A program made the position numbers and the translations under genes. Shown piece after piece: positions 36,403 through 44,819 of a DNA stretch of 64,000 bases. The stretch spans positions 12,878 through 76,877 of the forward strand of contig CAYMPH010000019.1 in the NCBI GenBank assembly GCA_964392365.1. The letters are read 5' to 3'. Source of the DNA: CAYMPH01 sp964392365. Its GTDB lineage: Bacteria > Spirochaetota > UBA4802 > UBA5550. The notes under the pieces are model-generated. The model saw nothing but the letters and a program-made list of their open reading frames with translations, ran no database searches and was not told the origin of the DNA. Numbering within the stretch: position 1 is the stretch's first letter; each line of letters opens with the position of its first letter.

Positions 36403-37406
36403 AGCAGTGCTGGATCAGTATAAAGACCTGGGACAAAAAAATAATTACTGAATCACTTGAATCAGGAGTAGATGCAGTAATCTGCCCTTCTGAATTTATT
36501 CCAAAAATCAGGGAACTGGGCAGAATACGTATTGTATCAGATGATAAAAGCGCAGATATGATAATACCTGATGATATTGAAATTATTACTATAAAAGATA
36601 AAAACGACGAGAACAGAGCCTCTGCAGCTCTTAAGTCAAAAATTACTGCAGTACGGCTGACAGACTGGAACATTATTCCTGTTGAAAACCTGATACCGAA
36701 TGCAGGAGACCGACTTTTTACTTTTGTAAAAAACATTGAAGAAGCAAAACTTGCTGCAGAAATAATGGAAAAAGGCGTTTCAGGAATAATTCTTGAAACT
36801 GAAGATCCGGCAGAAATTTCTCCGGTTGTAAAATTTATTAAGCAGATTGATTCTGAAAAGTTTGCTCTTGAAATTTTCAGAATAACTCAAATTAAAAATA
36901 TCGGAATCGGCGATCGTGTATGCGTGGACACATGCAGTAATCTTAATATCAGCGAGGGGATGCTTGTCGGGAATTCCAATTCAGGAATGTTTCTTGTACA
37001 TGCGGAAAATATTGAAAATCCGTATGTTTCGCCGAGACCATTCAGAGTTAATGCAGGAGCAGTTCATGCCTATGTTATGGTTCCGGATGGAAAAACGCGC
37101 TATCTGGGAGAGCTTTCAACAGGCGACCCTGTTTTAGTCGTGAATAAAAGCGGGCAAACATATGCGGCTTTTGTCGGCAGATCAAAAATTGAAAAAAGAC
37201 CGATGCTGGTTATTTACGCAAATGATAAAAACGGAAATGAGCATACTGTTATACTGCAGAACGCTGAAACTATAAGGCTGACAAATCCGGCAGGTGATGC
37301 TGTGAGTGTTGCAGCTCTTAAGGCTGGAGATGAAGTTCTAGGATATGCGGAAAAAGGCGGCAGACATTTTGGAATGAAGGTTGAAGAAACCATCAGCGAA
37401 AAATAA
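36399..37406 (+). CDS. 3-dehydroquinate synthase II
   Basis: Converts ADTH to 3-dehydroquinate by NAD+-dependent deamination and cyclisation, the archaeal-type bypass of DAHP synthase and AroB. The 335-residue protein has GVSGIILETEDPAE, the IGIGDRVCVDTCSNL block and the C-terminal RPFRVNAGAVHAYV and YLGELSTGDPVLVV blocks of the family. It overlaps the upstream aldolase by 4 nt, so the pair is translationally coupled. Ends just before a terminator hairpin. Confidence 0.92.
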   Translation: MKQCWISIKTWDKKIITESLESGVDAVICPSEFIPKIRELGRIRIVSDDKSADMIIPDDIEIITIKDKNDENRASAALKSKITAVRLTDWNIIPVENLIPNAGDRLFTFVKNIEEAKLAAEIMEKGVSGIILETEDPAEISPVVKFIKQIDSEKFALEIFRITQIKNIGIGDRVCVDTCSNLNISEGMLVGNSNSGMFLVHAENIENPYVSPRPFRVNAGAVHAYVMVPDGKTRYLGELSTGDPVLVVNKSGQTYAAFVGRSKIEKRPMLVIYANDKNGNEHTVILQNAETIRLTNPAGDAVSVAALKAGDEVLGYAEKGGRHFGMKVEETISEK

Positions 37407-37883
37407 TCATTGAAGTTCTTTCAGTGTTGAAAGAACTTCCTTTACATGACCTTCAACAGTAACTTTCCTCCAGATATATGAAATTTCTCCTTTTGTATTT
37501 ATTAAAAATGTGCTTCGTTCAACTCCCATATATTCTTTGCCCATCATTTTTTTCAGCTTCCACACTCCATAATCCTGAAGAGTCTTTTTCTCTGTATCGC
37601 TAAGAAGTTTTATTCCAAGATTATTTTTAGCTATAAATTTAATATGGCTTGCCTGCGAATCCGGACTAACTCCGATAATTTCTGCTTTAAGCTTTCTGAA
37701 TTCTTTTACCGCACCGGTAAAATCAACTGCCTCGGCTGTTCAGCCGCCTGTTCCGTCTTTCGGATAAAAATACAGAACCAGCCATCTGCCTTTATAATCT
37801 GAGATAGACACGCTGTTTCCATTTTCGTCTGGAAGGGAAAATGCCGGAGATGCCATCCCCGGCATTAATTCATTTTTTTTCAT
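37407..37883 (-). CDS. Selenocysteine peroxiredoxin (BCP/Prx family) with in-frame UGA
   Basis: A 158-residue thiol peroxidase homologue of BCP/PrxQ read through UGA at 37742-37740 (residue 48). The sequence LVLYFYPKDGTGG-U-TAEAVDF puts U exactly at the peroxidatic Cys of the family motif (TPGCT in E. coli Bcp). Downstream, GVERSTFLINTKGEI is intact and the C-terminus is normal. Without UGA decoding the gene would be broken in its active site. A 7-bp stem-loop starts 18 nt after the UGA. It lies 17 nt after degV on the same strand. Sec-containing Prx proteins exist in several anaerobes; here it would reduce peroxides. Confidence 0.9.
37412..37439. terminator. Bidirectional terminator hairpin, dehydroquinate synthase II / selenoprotein Prx
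   Basis: GAAGTTCTTTCA pairs perfectly (12 bp) with TGAAAGAACTTC around GTGT. It lies inside the last codons of the minus-strand Prx gene, directly after the plus-strand synthase stop. Confidence 0.7.
37704..37722 (-). promoter_or_regulatory. Candidate bacterial SECIS stem-loop in the Prx gene
   Basis: On the minus strand TTTTACC pairs with GGTAAAA (7 bp) around the loop GGTGC, starting 18 nt after the UGA at 37742. It has the size and position of SelB-bound elements and exposes GGU in the apical loop, as in the well-known formate dehydrogenase element. The geometry equals that in the HesB-like gene. Confidence 0.65.
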
Positions 37884-37900
37884 CTTATTATCGCCATATA

Positions 37901-38761
37901 TTATTCATATATTATATAACCAAGTTCAAAGAAATCTGGCCCCATATGCGACATGTTGCTGTGATTTGCGTAATGAACTTCAATTTCTGAATTCCATCCT
38001 TTATTCTTATACATTTCAACAAACTGATTAACTTCCTTTTCATGATCGCCGCAATAAGAAACTATAGTTGAAATTTTTTTCCCGTTCTTTTTCTTAATAT
38101 CCTCTTCAATTAAATTTATAAGAATCTGATTCGCCTGTGCTGCGGTTTTAGCCTTTCCTACATTTTTTAACTGCCCCGGCACTTCAGTTGAACTGAGTAT
38201 AGGCAGCAGATTAAAAGCAGTTGCAAGAAGCGCTTTTGCAAAACCAACACGGCCTGCCCTGTTTAGAAAGAAAAGATCATGTATTATTCCGATATGTCTT
38301 GAATTTTTTCTATTTTCTTTTATAAGTTTATGAAAATCATCATCTGAAATTCCTTTTTTCAATGCCTTTGCAGCTTCAAGAATCTGGACGCTATATGCAG
38401 ATGCAAGACTGTCTGTATCAAAAATTTCAGTGTTAAACTCTTTATGATCTTCAAGAACCTTTTTCATCATCTGATCTGTTGCTGCAGTCATTTTAAGAGA
38501 CTGCTCCATATGAATAATTTTTTCATTTTTGAATTTTCCATACATAGTAGTTAATGCTTCATAAGTTAAGCCTGCAGTTCCTACTTTATTCTTTTTATCT
38601 TTGATTATATCTCTCAGCTTATTTTTTTCTTCTAAAGACATATTAACAGTGCCGCTATAGTTTTCACCATTAACAAATAACGGGTAATCAACAATATTTA
38701 TATTTAATTCCTTACATCTTTCACCGCTTAACTGTATAGCTGAACTTGCAACTAAAACCAT
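37901..38761 (-). CDS. DegV-family (fatty-acid-binding) protein
   Basis: A 286-residue DegV-type protein. The start is ATG 38761, preceded by GGAGGAATTTT; the longer ORF start has no ribosome-binding site. The N-terminal VASSAIQLSGERCKELNINIVDYPLFV and the NKVGTAGLTYEAL block match the family, whose members bind fatty acids and deliver them to FakA kinases. No FakA gene is adjacent. The selenoprotein Prx gene follows after 17 nt. Confidence 0.8.
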   Translation of the reverse strand: MVLVASSAIQLSGERCKELNINIVDYPLFVNGENYSGTVNMSLEEKNKLRDIIKDKKNKVGTAGLTYEALTTMYGKFKNEKIIHMEQSLKMTAATDQMMKKVLEDHKEFNTEIFDTDSLASAYSVQILEAAKALKKGISDDDFHKLIKENRKNSRHIGIIHDLFFLNRAGRVGFAKALLATAFNLLPILSSTEVPGQLKNVGKAKTAAQANQILINLIEEDIKKKNGKKISTIVSYCGDHEKEVNQFVEMYKNKGWNSEIEVHYANHSNMSHMGPDFFELGYIIYE

Positions 38762-38946
38762 AAAATTCCTCCAGTTTTTTATCTTACTCATAATTGAATT
38801 GTTAAAAAATAACAATATATAATAAATATTTTGTCAATATAAATATTATTTCATGAAAACCTGATTACATATTTTTATCTGAAGGAATGAAAATGATAGA
38901 TATGGATTATCAGAATATATATTGATGGATAAAATATATAAAAAAA

Positions 38947-38970
38947 AGCAGCCATCGCTGGCTGCTTTTT
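38947..38970 (-). terminator. Terminator of tRNA-Asn
   Basis: AGCAGCCA and TGGCTGCT form an 8-bp stem around a 4-nt loop, with T runs on both strands. On the minus strand it directly follows tRNA-Asn. Confidence 0.85.
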
Positions 38971-38976
38971 TAAATG

Positions 38977-39049
38977 CTCCCCCGGCAAGACTCGAACTTG
39001 CGACCAATTGGTTAACAGCCAACTGCTCTACCGACTGAGCTACAGGGGA
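38977..39049 (-). tRNA. tRNA-Asn (anticodon GTT)
   Basis: Reads on the minus strand as TCCCCTG acceptor paired with CGGGGGA, D-arm AGCTCAGTCGGTAGAGC, anticodon loop CTGTTAA (GTT), and T-loop TTCGAGT. The discriminator is G and no CCA is encoded. Confidence 0.96.
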
Positions 39050-39146
39050 ATATTTCTGCAAGCTGATAACCAGATAAATTTATTTATAGATTGTGTCAAT
39101 AAATTTTTGAAAAACAGGAAAATCAGGTTAATTTTTATATCTTTTA

Positions 39147-39680
39147 TCATTTCAAAACATTTAAATCAACTGAAACAGAATCAGTTTTACTACGGATCCA
39201 TAACTCATCGACATCCTTTGTAATCTGTAAATCCATATTCCGCTCAGCAAAAGAAGAAAGAGCTTTGCTCGTTTCCGCGTTAATGCTGTATAATGATAAA
39301 TTTTTTGTTTTAGCTATTTTCGATTCTATAGAATTTAACCATAAACGTGGTTTTGCACCATACGTAAAAATTTTTACATGATTAGAACGTCCGCAAGCCT
39401 TCAGTATTCTTCTTTCATCAGGCTGTCCTACCTCGATCCAGAGATCAATAGCTCCGGTAAGATCTTTCAGCCAGAAATCAGGCTCATCTGTATCAGATAT
39501 TCCAGCTGCAGGATTCAGCCGTTCATCCGCGTTAAGTGCAAAAGCGAGTATACGAATCATCAAACGCTCAGTAGTCTCTGATGGATGACAGGCAAGAGTC
39601 AGCTGATGATCGGCATAATAATCCCTGCTGATATCTGCGATTGATAGATTAGCTTTATAAATTGTTGAATTTTTTGCCAT
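39147..39680 (-). CDS. YaeQ-family protein
   Basis: A 177-residue homologue of YaeQ, a PD-(D/E)xK-fold protein family known mainly in proteobacteria. Family blocks are ADHQLTLACHPSETTERLM, SDTDEPDFWLKDLTGAIDLWIEVGQPD and KACGRSNHVKIFTYG. Length is normal. It is an isolated minus-strand gene with no operon partner, and since the family is mostly proteobacterial, transfer into this genome is possible. The function is not established. Confidence 0.88.
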   Translation of the reverse strand: MAKNSTIYKANLSIADISRDYYADHQLTLACHPSETTERLMIRILAFALNADERLNPAAGISDTDEPDFWLKDLTGAIDLWIEVGQPDERRILKACGRSNHVKIFTYGAKPRLWLNSIESKIAKTKNLSLYSINAETSKALSSFAERNMDLQITKDVDELWIRSKTDSVSVDLNVLK

Positions 39681-39836
39681 ACGGTTTTTCTTCTTTTATT
39701 TTAAGGTTGCAATGATTACTATTCTTTATTTTTTTAATGAAGCTTACTTTGGAAATAATTGACGGATGAAACTTATACATTGGTATTTTATCAAAATAAT
39801 AGATCAAAATCTAAATACAGCAGATAATGATAAAAT

Positions 39837-40403
39837 TTATTTTTTGACTGCATATTTACTGATTATGAATTTATATATAGTCGCAAGAGCCTGATCAGCA
39901 GCACCATAAATTTTAGCGTCATCCAGCACGTCCCGTCTGTTTTTCGAAAACCAGTTATAAAGATGAAATGAACCTTCTTTTTCATTTCCGGAAGAATGGC
40001 AGATTTTTACAAGCATTTTCATCTGTTCAAGGGAAAAGAAAAGCCGTGCTCCATTTATAATAATTATAAAATAACTGTTGTCCTCCGCTTCTTTAACATC
40101 TATTGATGTTTTATTAGAAATAATGCCTTTGTCTTTAATCTTCTCCGGATTTTTTTTACGCTCATTTATTGATTCCACAACCTTCATATTGTGCAAAAGC
40201 ACCTGAGCCTGGGTGATTAATATTTTCAATCCATGCTCATTTAGATCTTTAATCATTGTCTGCAATTGACTGATAAGTTTTGTATTTGCAGCTTTTTTTT
40301 GAATTGCCGGTTTTTTTACAACAGGCTTCTTTTTTATACTCTTTACAACCTTTTGAACTTTTACACTTTTTGTTTTTTTAGATATGACCGATTTTTTTTT
40401 CAT
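39837..40403 (-). CDS. Lys-rich N-terminal protein, unrecognised C-terminal domain
   Basis: A 188-residue protein. Residues about 1-40 are a Lys/Val/Pro-rich tail (KKPVVKKPAIQKK) like histone H1 tails and other DNA-binding tails. The remainder (residues 45-185) is a globular alpha/beta region (NSYFIIIINGARLFFSLEQMKMLVKIC) that I do not recognise. Two other Lys-rich proteins lie nearby at 43568 and 53604. Nucleoid association is inferred only from composition. Confidence 0.5.
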   Translation of the reverse strand: MKKKSVISKKTKSVKVQKVVKSIKKKPVVKKPAIQKKAANTKLISQLQTMIKDLNEHGLKILITQAQVLLHNMKVVESINERKKNPEKIKDKGIISNKTSIDVKEAEDNSYFIIIINGARLFFSLEQMKMLVKICHSSGNEKEGSFHLYNWFSKNRRDVLDDAKIYGAADQALATIYKFIISKYAVKK

Positions 40404-40436
40404 TGCTCTACCCTTTGAGTTATTTTATTGCATCAG

Positions 40437-40886
40437 TCATTCCGGAGACCATTTCATAGTTCTGCATTTTTCCGGAATACAGATTTTACAAACCTCTTCA
40501 TTTTTAGGAGGAAGAATATCAGGATGCTGAATAATTTCAAATCCGAATTTTTTATAAAATTCAGAAATAACTGTATAAAGATAAACCGGTTTATCAAGTC
40601 CGGATAAAATATTTTTTAAAAAATAACTTCCGATTCCTTTCCTGTGCATTTCAAGCCGGGTTGACATATAACTTAAAAAATAATATGAAGGATATGGTGT
40701 AATCTGAACGACTGCTATAATTATTTTATTTCCGGTGAGTACATATAGATCAGTTAGAGAATCCTCGCCATCATATAAATCATTTCCTTTAAGAATAGAT
40801 ATAATATCCGGAATATCATCTTTTTTAAAAGATCGGATGACATATTGAGAAATGTTGATTTTCAGATTTTCTGTAGAAGAATTCAT
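40437..40886 (-). CDS. GNAT-family N-acetyltransferase
   Basis: A 149-residue GNAT fold. The N-terminal part (YVIRSFKKDDIPDIISIL) and the acetyl-CoA loop RLEMHRKGIGSYFLKNIL (Q/RxxGxG/A motif) are typical, with YTVISEFYKKFGFEI near the C-terminus. The C-terminal Cys residues (EEVCKICIPEKC) are unusual. It is 9 nt before the ABM-domain gene on the same strand. Substrate unknown. Confidence 0.8.
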   Translation of the reverse strand: MNSSTENLKINISQYVIRSFKKDDIPDIISILKGNDLYDGEDSLTDLYVLTGNKIIIAVVQITPYPSYYFLSYMSTRLEMHRKGIGSYFLKNILSGLDKPVYLYTVISEFYKKFGFEIIQHPDILPPKNEEVCKICIPEKCRTMKWSPE

Positions 40887-40895
40887 TATCTATAT

Positions 40896-41180
40896 TTAAA
40901 CAATTTCAAAGCATGTTTTAAGATCCATGCCGGGTTCTAGCAGAGGCAATACTTCTTTAAAATTCTCAACGAAATTTGCTGAATGAATCTTAAGGGCATC
41001 TTTATCAAGATATTTCTCATAGAAAACTATAGTATTTGCATCACCTTTTACAGTATGGGGAATATATTCAAGACATCCCGGTTCTGTTTTTTTTGTATGT
41101 GAAGCGATTTGTTTCAACTTTTCTTTTACTTCATCCATCATTCCGTCTTTTACTTTTAAAGTAGCAATGAGTGTTATCAT
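40896..41180 (-). CDS. Antibiotic biosynthesis monooxygenase (ABM)-domain protein
   Basis: A 94-residue ABM fold (dimeric alpha+beta barrel). ITLIATLKVKDGMMDEVK, EPGCLEYIPHTV and FYEKYLDKDALKIH match YgiN-like quinol monooxygenases. Cotranscribed upstream of the GNAT gene. Substrate unknown. Confidence 0.85.
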   Translation of the reverse strand: MITLIATLKVKDGMMDEVKEKLKQIASHTKKTEPGCLEYIPHTVKGDANTIVFYEKYLDKDALKIHSANFVENFKEVLPLLEPGMDLKTCFEIV

Positions 41181-41429
41181 AATAAATCTCCTATTATTTT
41201 AATAAAAGTATAAATTCCTTTTAACTGATTAAATTGCAAATAAAATTTATTATGAAATCAGTTCAAATTTACCGGATGTTCCTAATTTGTTATATTTTTT
41301 TAAGTTTATTCCATCCGGTTTAATTTTATTATCAGTTTCATCAATTTTACTTTTATTACGTCGAATTAAAAAAAATCAAATATTAAAAAATTAATGCAAT
41401 AAATATTATAAAAATCAGTCTTGTAAGAT

Positions 41430-41975
41430 ATGAAAGAAGAAAAGCGTAACAGTAAATTTACAGACTTCTTTAAATCCGAGCGGACAAAAATGGTTAACTA
41501 CGTACGGGGTTTAATCGATGACGCTGCGGATAAAGACGGTGAGGATATCGTTCAGGATGTCATGCTCAATCTTTTTAATCAGGCTGATATAACTATGCCT
41601 ATAGAAAATCTTTCTGCATATATTTATCAGTCTCTTAGAAACAGAGTTGTGGATATGCTCAAAAAAAGAAAATTCGAAAAATCGATCGATGAAATCAGCA
41701 ATGATAATATTTCTTTATCGGACTTACTCCATGACAGCAGATATGATACTGCTTCAGAATTCGAAAGAAAAGATATCAGAGAGGAAATTTTTAATGCATT
41801 AGAAACTCTTGATGAGGAAAGTAAAGCTTTAATCGTTTTAACTGAGTTTGAAGGAAAAACGTTCAGAGAGATTTCAGAAGACTGGGAAATTCCTGTAGGA
41901 ACTTTGCTGTCTAAAAAATCCCGGGCAATCAGCAAAATAAGCAGAAAACTTATTCATTTAAAAACACATATTTAG
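41430..41975 (+). CDS. ECF-type sigma-70 factor
   Basis: A 181-residue RpoE-like sigma factor. Region 2 includes IVQDVMLNLFNQA and YIYQSLRNRVVDMLKKR. Region 4 has FREISEDWEIPVGTLLSKKSRAISKI, a helix-turn-helix for -35 recognition. Unlike many ECFs it has no adjacent anti-sigma; the next gene, 9 nt downstream, is a small membrane protein that could play that role. Confidence 0.9.
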   Translation: MKEEKRNSKFTDFFKSERTKMVNYVRGLIDDAADKDGEDIVQDVMLNLFNQADITMPIENLSAYIYQSLRNRVVDMLKKRKFEKSIDEISNDNISLSDLLHDSRYDTASEFERKDIREEIFNALETLDEESKALIVLTEFEGKTFREISEDWEIPVGTLLSKKSRAISKISRKLIHLKTHI

Positions 41976-41984
41976 GAGGAACTT

Positions 41985-42404
41985 ATGAGATCAATGGAAT
42001 TTAGAGGAACACGCGGTCTTAAAATTTTAAAAATAGCCGGAATGGTAATAGGTGGAATTGCTATGGCAGTATTATTTGCGCTGCTTTTCGGATGGGTATT
42101 TCAGATGTTATGGAACTGGCTGATGCCGGAGCTTTTCGGCTTTAAAGTGATAACCTATCTGCAGGCTTTTGCCATAGTAATTCTTGCTAAAATACTCTTC
42201 GGCAGTTTTGGAAGCCATGGCGGAGGAAGAAATCACGATAATCATATGCCATGGGATAGAAACGGCAGCGGTTGTAAAAATATGCATTCCAGAAAAAGCA
42301 GAAAGCATTTTAAAGATTTCTGGAATGAAGAAGGCAAGGAAGCATTTGAAGCATATGTAAAAAAAATTGAGACTGCCGATAGCATTGATGAAAATAAAAA
42401 ATAG
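41985..42404 (+). CDS. Small membrane protein downstream of the ECF sigma factor
   Basis: A 139-residue protein with two transmembrane helices (about residues 14-36 and 48-68) and a His/Gly-rich cytosolic or periplasmic tail (GSHGGGRNHDNHMPW) with a Cys and charged C-terminus. The gene pair resembles ECF units whose second gene is a membrane regulator, but it has no recognised anti-sigma domain. Confidence 0.6.
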   Translation: MRSMEFRGTRGLKILKIAGMVIGGIAMAVLFALLFGWVFQMLWNWLMPELFGFKVITYLQAFAIVILAKILFGSFGSHGGGRNHDNHMPWDRNGSGCKNMHSRKSRKHFKDFWNEEGKEAFEAYVKKIETADSIDENKK

Positions 42405-42416
42405 TAAAAGAATTAT

Positions 42417-43319
42417 TTAATGATGTAATTTATTCCAGCGGCTTAAATCTTCCTGCCGCTGGTTTTTTTTAATATCATTTTCATTAGGACTTTTGCCCAT
42501 TAATATTTTTCTGATGTATATAATAAATGTAATTATGCAGATAAACCCGATAACCCCGATAACAATTGAATCAGCTAAAACGAATTGAGTATTTAAAATA
42601 ACAGGCTTAATCAGCATATAAATAAATAATGAAACAAACAATATCGATGCATGAAGATATGAAACGATGGTGCTAAAATATCCGAGCCTGTTTCGGAAAG
42701 TAAGCTGAAAACTGCTGAAGACCCAGATCGGGCAGATAAGCAAATCAGCTATATTTACTGCTAAAACCGGCAATGATAAATTCAGTTTTCCTGAAATAAA
42801 ATAAATTATATTAACAAGAGCCCGGGCTATAAAAACCAGACCCATTGCATTTATTATTCCGGCAAATACTTTCACAGATTTGAAATTCGATTTCCATTTC
42901 TCCAGCTTTTCCTGATCCAATAAAAGCAGTATTTTTATTAAACTTATTACACAGAATAAAAGCATTACAGAATTAATTATTATATTAAAAATAAATCTCA
43001 TTGAAACCAGATATACTATATAATTATAAAGAATGAACAATAGAGATGCTGACCATCCTATTAATCCAATGAGTTTATTGCTGTTTAAAAAAATAATTGA
43101 AATTAAAAAAAACGGCGCGGCAAAAAATAAACCTACAATATCATTAGCTGCGAATGAATTAAATAATTCCGGGGAATTATAAACTGATTTGCTGAAAACC
43201 AGACCATGAATTGAATTAAAAATAAATAAAAAAGCAATCATGTATGAAAGGATTAACACAAGTTTCATATCCCCTTTTACAGGAAGATTATTTGCTATAT
43301 CTTTTTCGTAGAGCATCAT
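42417..43319 (-). CDS. Multi-pass membrane protein, unrecognised
   Basis: A 300-residue protein with about eight transmembrane segments (from YMIAFLFIFNSIHGL to VIGVIGFICIITFIIYI) and short loops. No catalytic motif or family is recognised. The ribosome-binding site AGAGG precedes ATG ATG. Isolated minus-strand gene, convergent with the ECF unit. Function unknown. Confidence 0.55.
   Translation of the reverse strand: MMLYEKDIANNLPVKGDMKLVLILSYMIAFLFIFNSIHGLVFSKSVYNSPELFNSFAANDIVGLFFAAPFFLISIIFLNSNKLIGLIGWSASLLFILYNYIVYLVSMRFIFNIIINSVMLLFCVISLIKILLLLDQEKLEKWKSNFKSVKVFAGIINAMGLVFIARALVNIIYFISGKLNLSLPVLAVNIADLLICPIWVFSSFQLTFRNRLGYFSTIVSYLHASILFVSLFIYMLIKPVILNTQFVLADSIVIGVIGFICIITFIIYIRKILMGKSPNENDIKKNQRQEDLSRWNKLHH
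42435..42470 (+). terminator. Intrinsic terminator of the ECF unit, inside the convergent gene
   Basis: CCAGCGGC at 42435-42442 pairs with GCCGCTGG at 42455-42462 and is followed by eight T residues. It overlaps the last codons of the minus-strand gene at 42417. Confidence 0.85.
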
Positions 43320-43567
43320 GAAAACCTCTTTTATTTATATGACAGGTACAGCAGCGAACTGTATCATTTATTAAATTTGTAAATTTGAAATTATACTACG
43401 AATAAAAAAAGAAAATCCTGTGATTTCTCTTGGCGTAACAAATCTACTATTCTTTAAAAACTGCACGAGAATAGAATATATTTATTAAATTTTACTTAAT
43501 GAACATGAAACCACAACATTGAGAATGAAATAGTGTATTTCAATTCTTTTTAAAAATGGATTTAACA

Positions 43568-43951
43568 TCAATCACGTTTTTCGATCTTCCTCATTCTCTG
43601 AATAATAAAATCTGTCATTGGAGTATTGCTGACATATGCTTTCTTTTTTTGAATTACAGATTTTGTCACTTTCGGCTTTTTCAAAATAGATTTCGCCTTT
43701 TTAACAACTTTTACTGGTTTCGTCTTCTTAACAACTTTTACAGGTTTCGTCTTCTTAACAACTTTTACCGGTTTCGCCTTCTTAACTACTTTTACCGGTT
43801 TCGCCTTCTTAACTACTTTTGCAGCTTTAATAAGCTTTGTTTTTTTTATTACTTTTTTCCCCTTAGAAGCTGCTGCTTTTTTCAGTGATTTTGCAGCTGC
43901 TTTTTTAGCAACTTTCACTTTCTTTACTGGCTTTGCTTTCGCTTTCATCAT
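43568..43951 (-). CDS. Histone H1-like Lys/Ala/Pro-rich protein
   Basis: A 127-residue, very basic protein. Most of it is Lys, Ala, Val and Pro, with a tandem nine-residue repeat (KPVKVVKKA/T, five copies encoded by the 27-bp repeats at 43691-43825) resembling the C-terminal tail of H1-like bacterial proteins. It ends with a non-repeat segment (MTDFIIQRMRKIEKRD). GGAGG lies before the ATG. DNA condensation is the likely role. Confidence 0.7.
   Translation of the reverse strand: MMKAKAKPVKKVKVAKKAAAKSLKKAAASKGKKVIKKTKLIKAAKVVKKAKPVKVVKKAKPVKVVKKTKPVKVVKKTKPVKVVKKAKSILKKPKVTKSVIQKKKAYVSNTPMTDFIIQRMRKIEKRD
43691..43825 (-). repeat. Five 27-bp tandem repeats within the H1-like gene
   Basis: Five near-identical 27-bp units (plus-strand form tttcgccttcttaactac followed by tttt-a-c-c-g-g variants), in phase with the reading frame. 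Each adds nine residues. Copy number could vary by slippage. Confidence 0.85.
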
Positions 43952-44158
43952 TTACATCCTCCATAAATTTATTATAATACCTTACAGAATTAATGTCAAT
44001 AAAAGTTTATTTCTTCTGCTTAAATTCAAGTAACAGATAGCACTTCTTTAAAACAAAAAGTAACTATTAATATTGACTTTCGGTATACTATCAGAAAATA
44101 TTAATTAGATTATTAATATTAATTTCATTCGATTTTTAAATTATTCACCAGGAACTAA

Positions 44159-44545
44159 TTAAATTTTACTCACAAAAATTTTTTTAATAATATAAGCAGC
44201 CAAACCAACTTCAAACATACTCCATGGAACAGCAAATATCAGCAATTTAAGCGGAAGGGCATTAAGGTTTCCAATAACTATCCACATCATAACAAATGCC
44301 ATGAGCCATACAACGCCGATTGCTTCAAGAAAACGGATCTTTTTTAATAAAAAAAGAATCAGACCTGCAAGCATAAAGCTCCAGATTCCCCACATCGCGT
44401 TATTAAGCGGATCAGATGGGAAACTCAGTCCCATGCTGTTGTATTTTTCTACCCAATAGTTTTTTAACAGGAGCTCATTTCTTGTAAATTCCGAAATGCT
44501 TATCCATAATCCTGAAGCAATAAATGCAAAAATATTTTTTTTCAT
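44159..44545 (-). CDS. Four-helix membrane protein, unrecognised
   Basis: A 128-residue protein with four transmembrane segments (for example IWSFMLAGLILFLLKKI and VVWLMAFVMMWIVIGNL). No family identified. It has AAAGGAG before the ATG and a promoter at 44589-44617. Monocistronic. Confidence 0.55.
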   Translation of the reverse strand: MKKNIFAFIASGLWISISEFTRNELLLKNYWVEKYNSMGLSFPSDPLNNAMWGIWSFMLAGLILFLLKKIRFLEAIGVVWLMAFVMMWIVIGNLNALPLKLLIFAVPWSMFEVGLAAYIIKKIFVSKI

Positions 44546-44588
44546 ATTTATTAAATCTCCTTTAAAAAATATTTCTATTTATAATAAT

Positions 44589-44617
44589 TTAATATAAATA
44601 ATTATTATAAAAGTCAA
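44589..44617 (-). promoter_or_regulatory. Promoter of the 44159 membrane protein
   Basis: On the minus strand TTGACT (44617-44612) and TATTAA (44594-44589) are separated by 17 nt, about 45 nt before the ATG. Confidence 0.6.
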
Positions 44618-44819
44618 TCAATTTCTAAAAATTACTATAACTCATAACTTTCTTTCTGCTGGCAGATATCAGAAATTACAAATTAAATTATTAGTCCAAC
44701 AAGCTTGCAGGAAAAGCCTAATTGTTTGCCCGATGTCCGCGGATGGATGGGTAGAGAGAAAAAGAAAGCTTATAGCGAGTATAAATGATAAATTTACCTG
44801 AAAAATTTGACAGCGTATT

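Noticed and set aside
44690..44760. Possible fragment of the B module
   Set aside because: Only a loose similarity (CGCGGATGGATGGGTAGAGAG); no hairpin.
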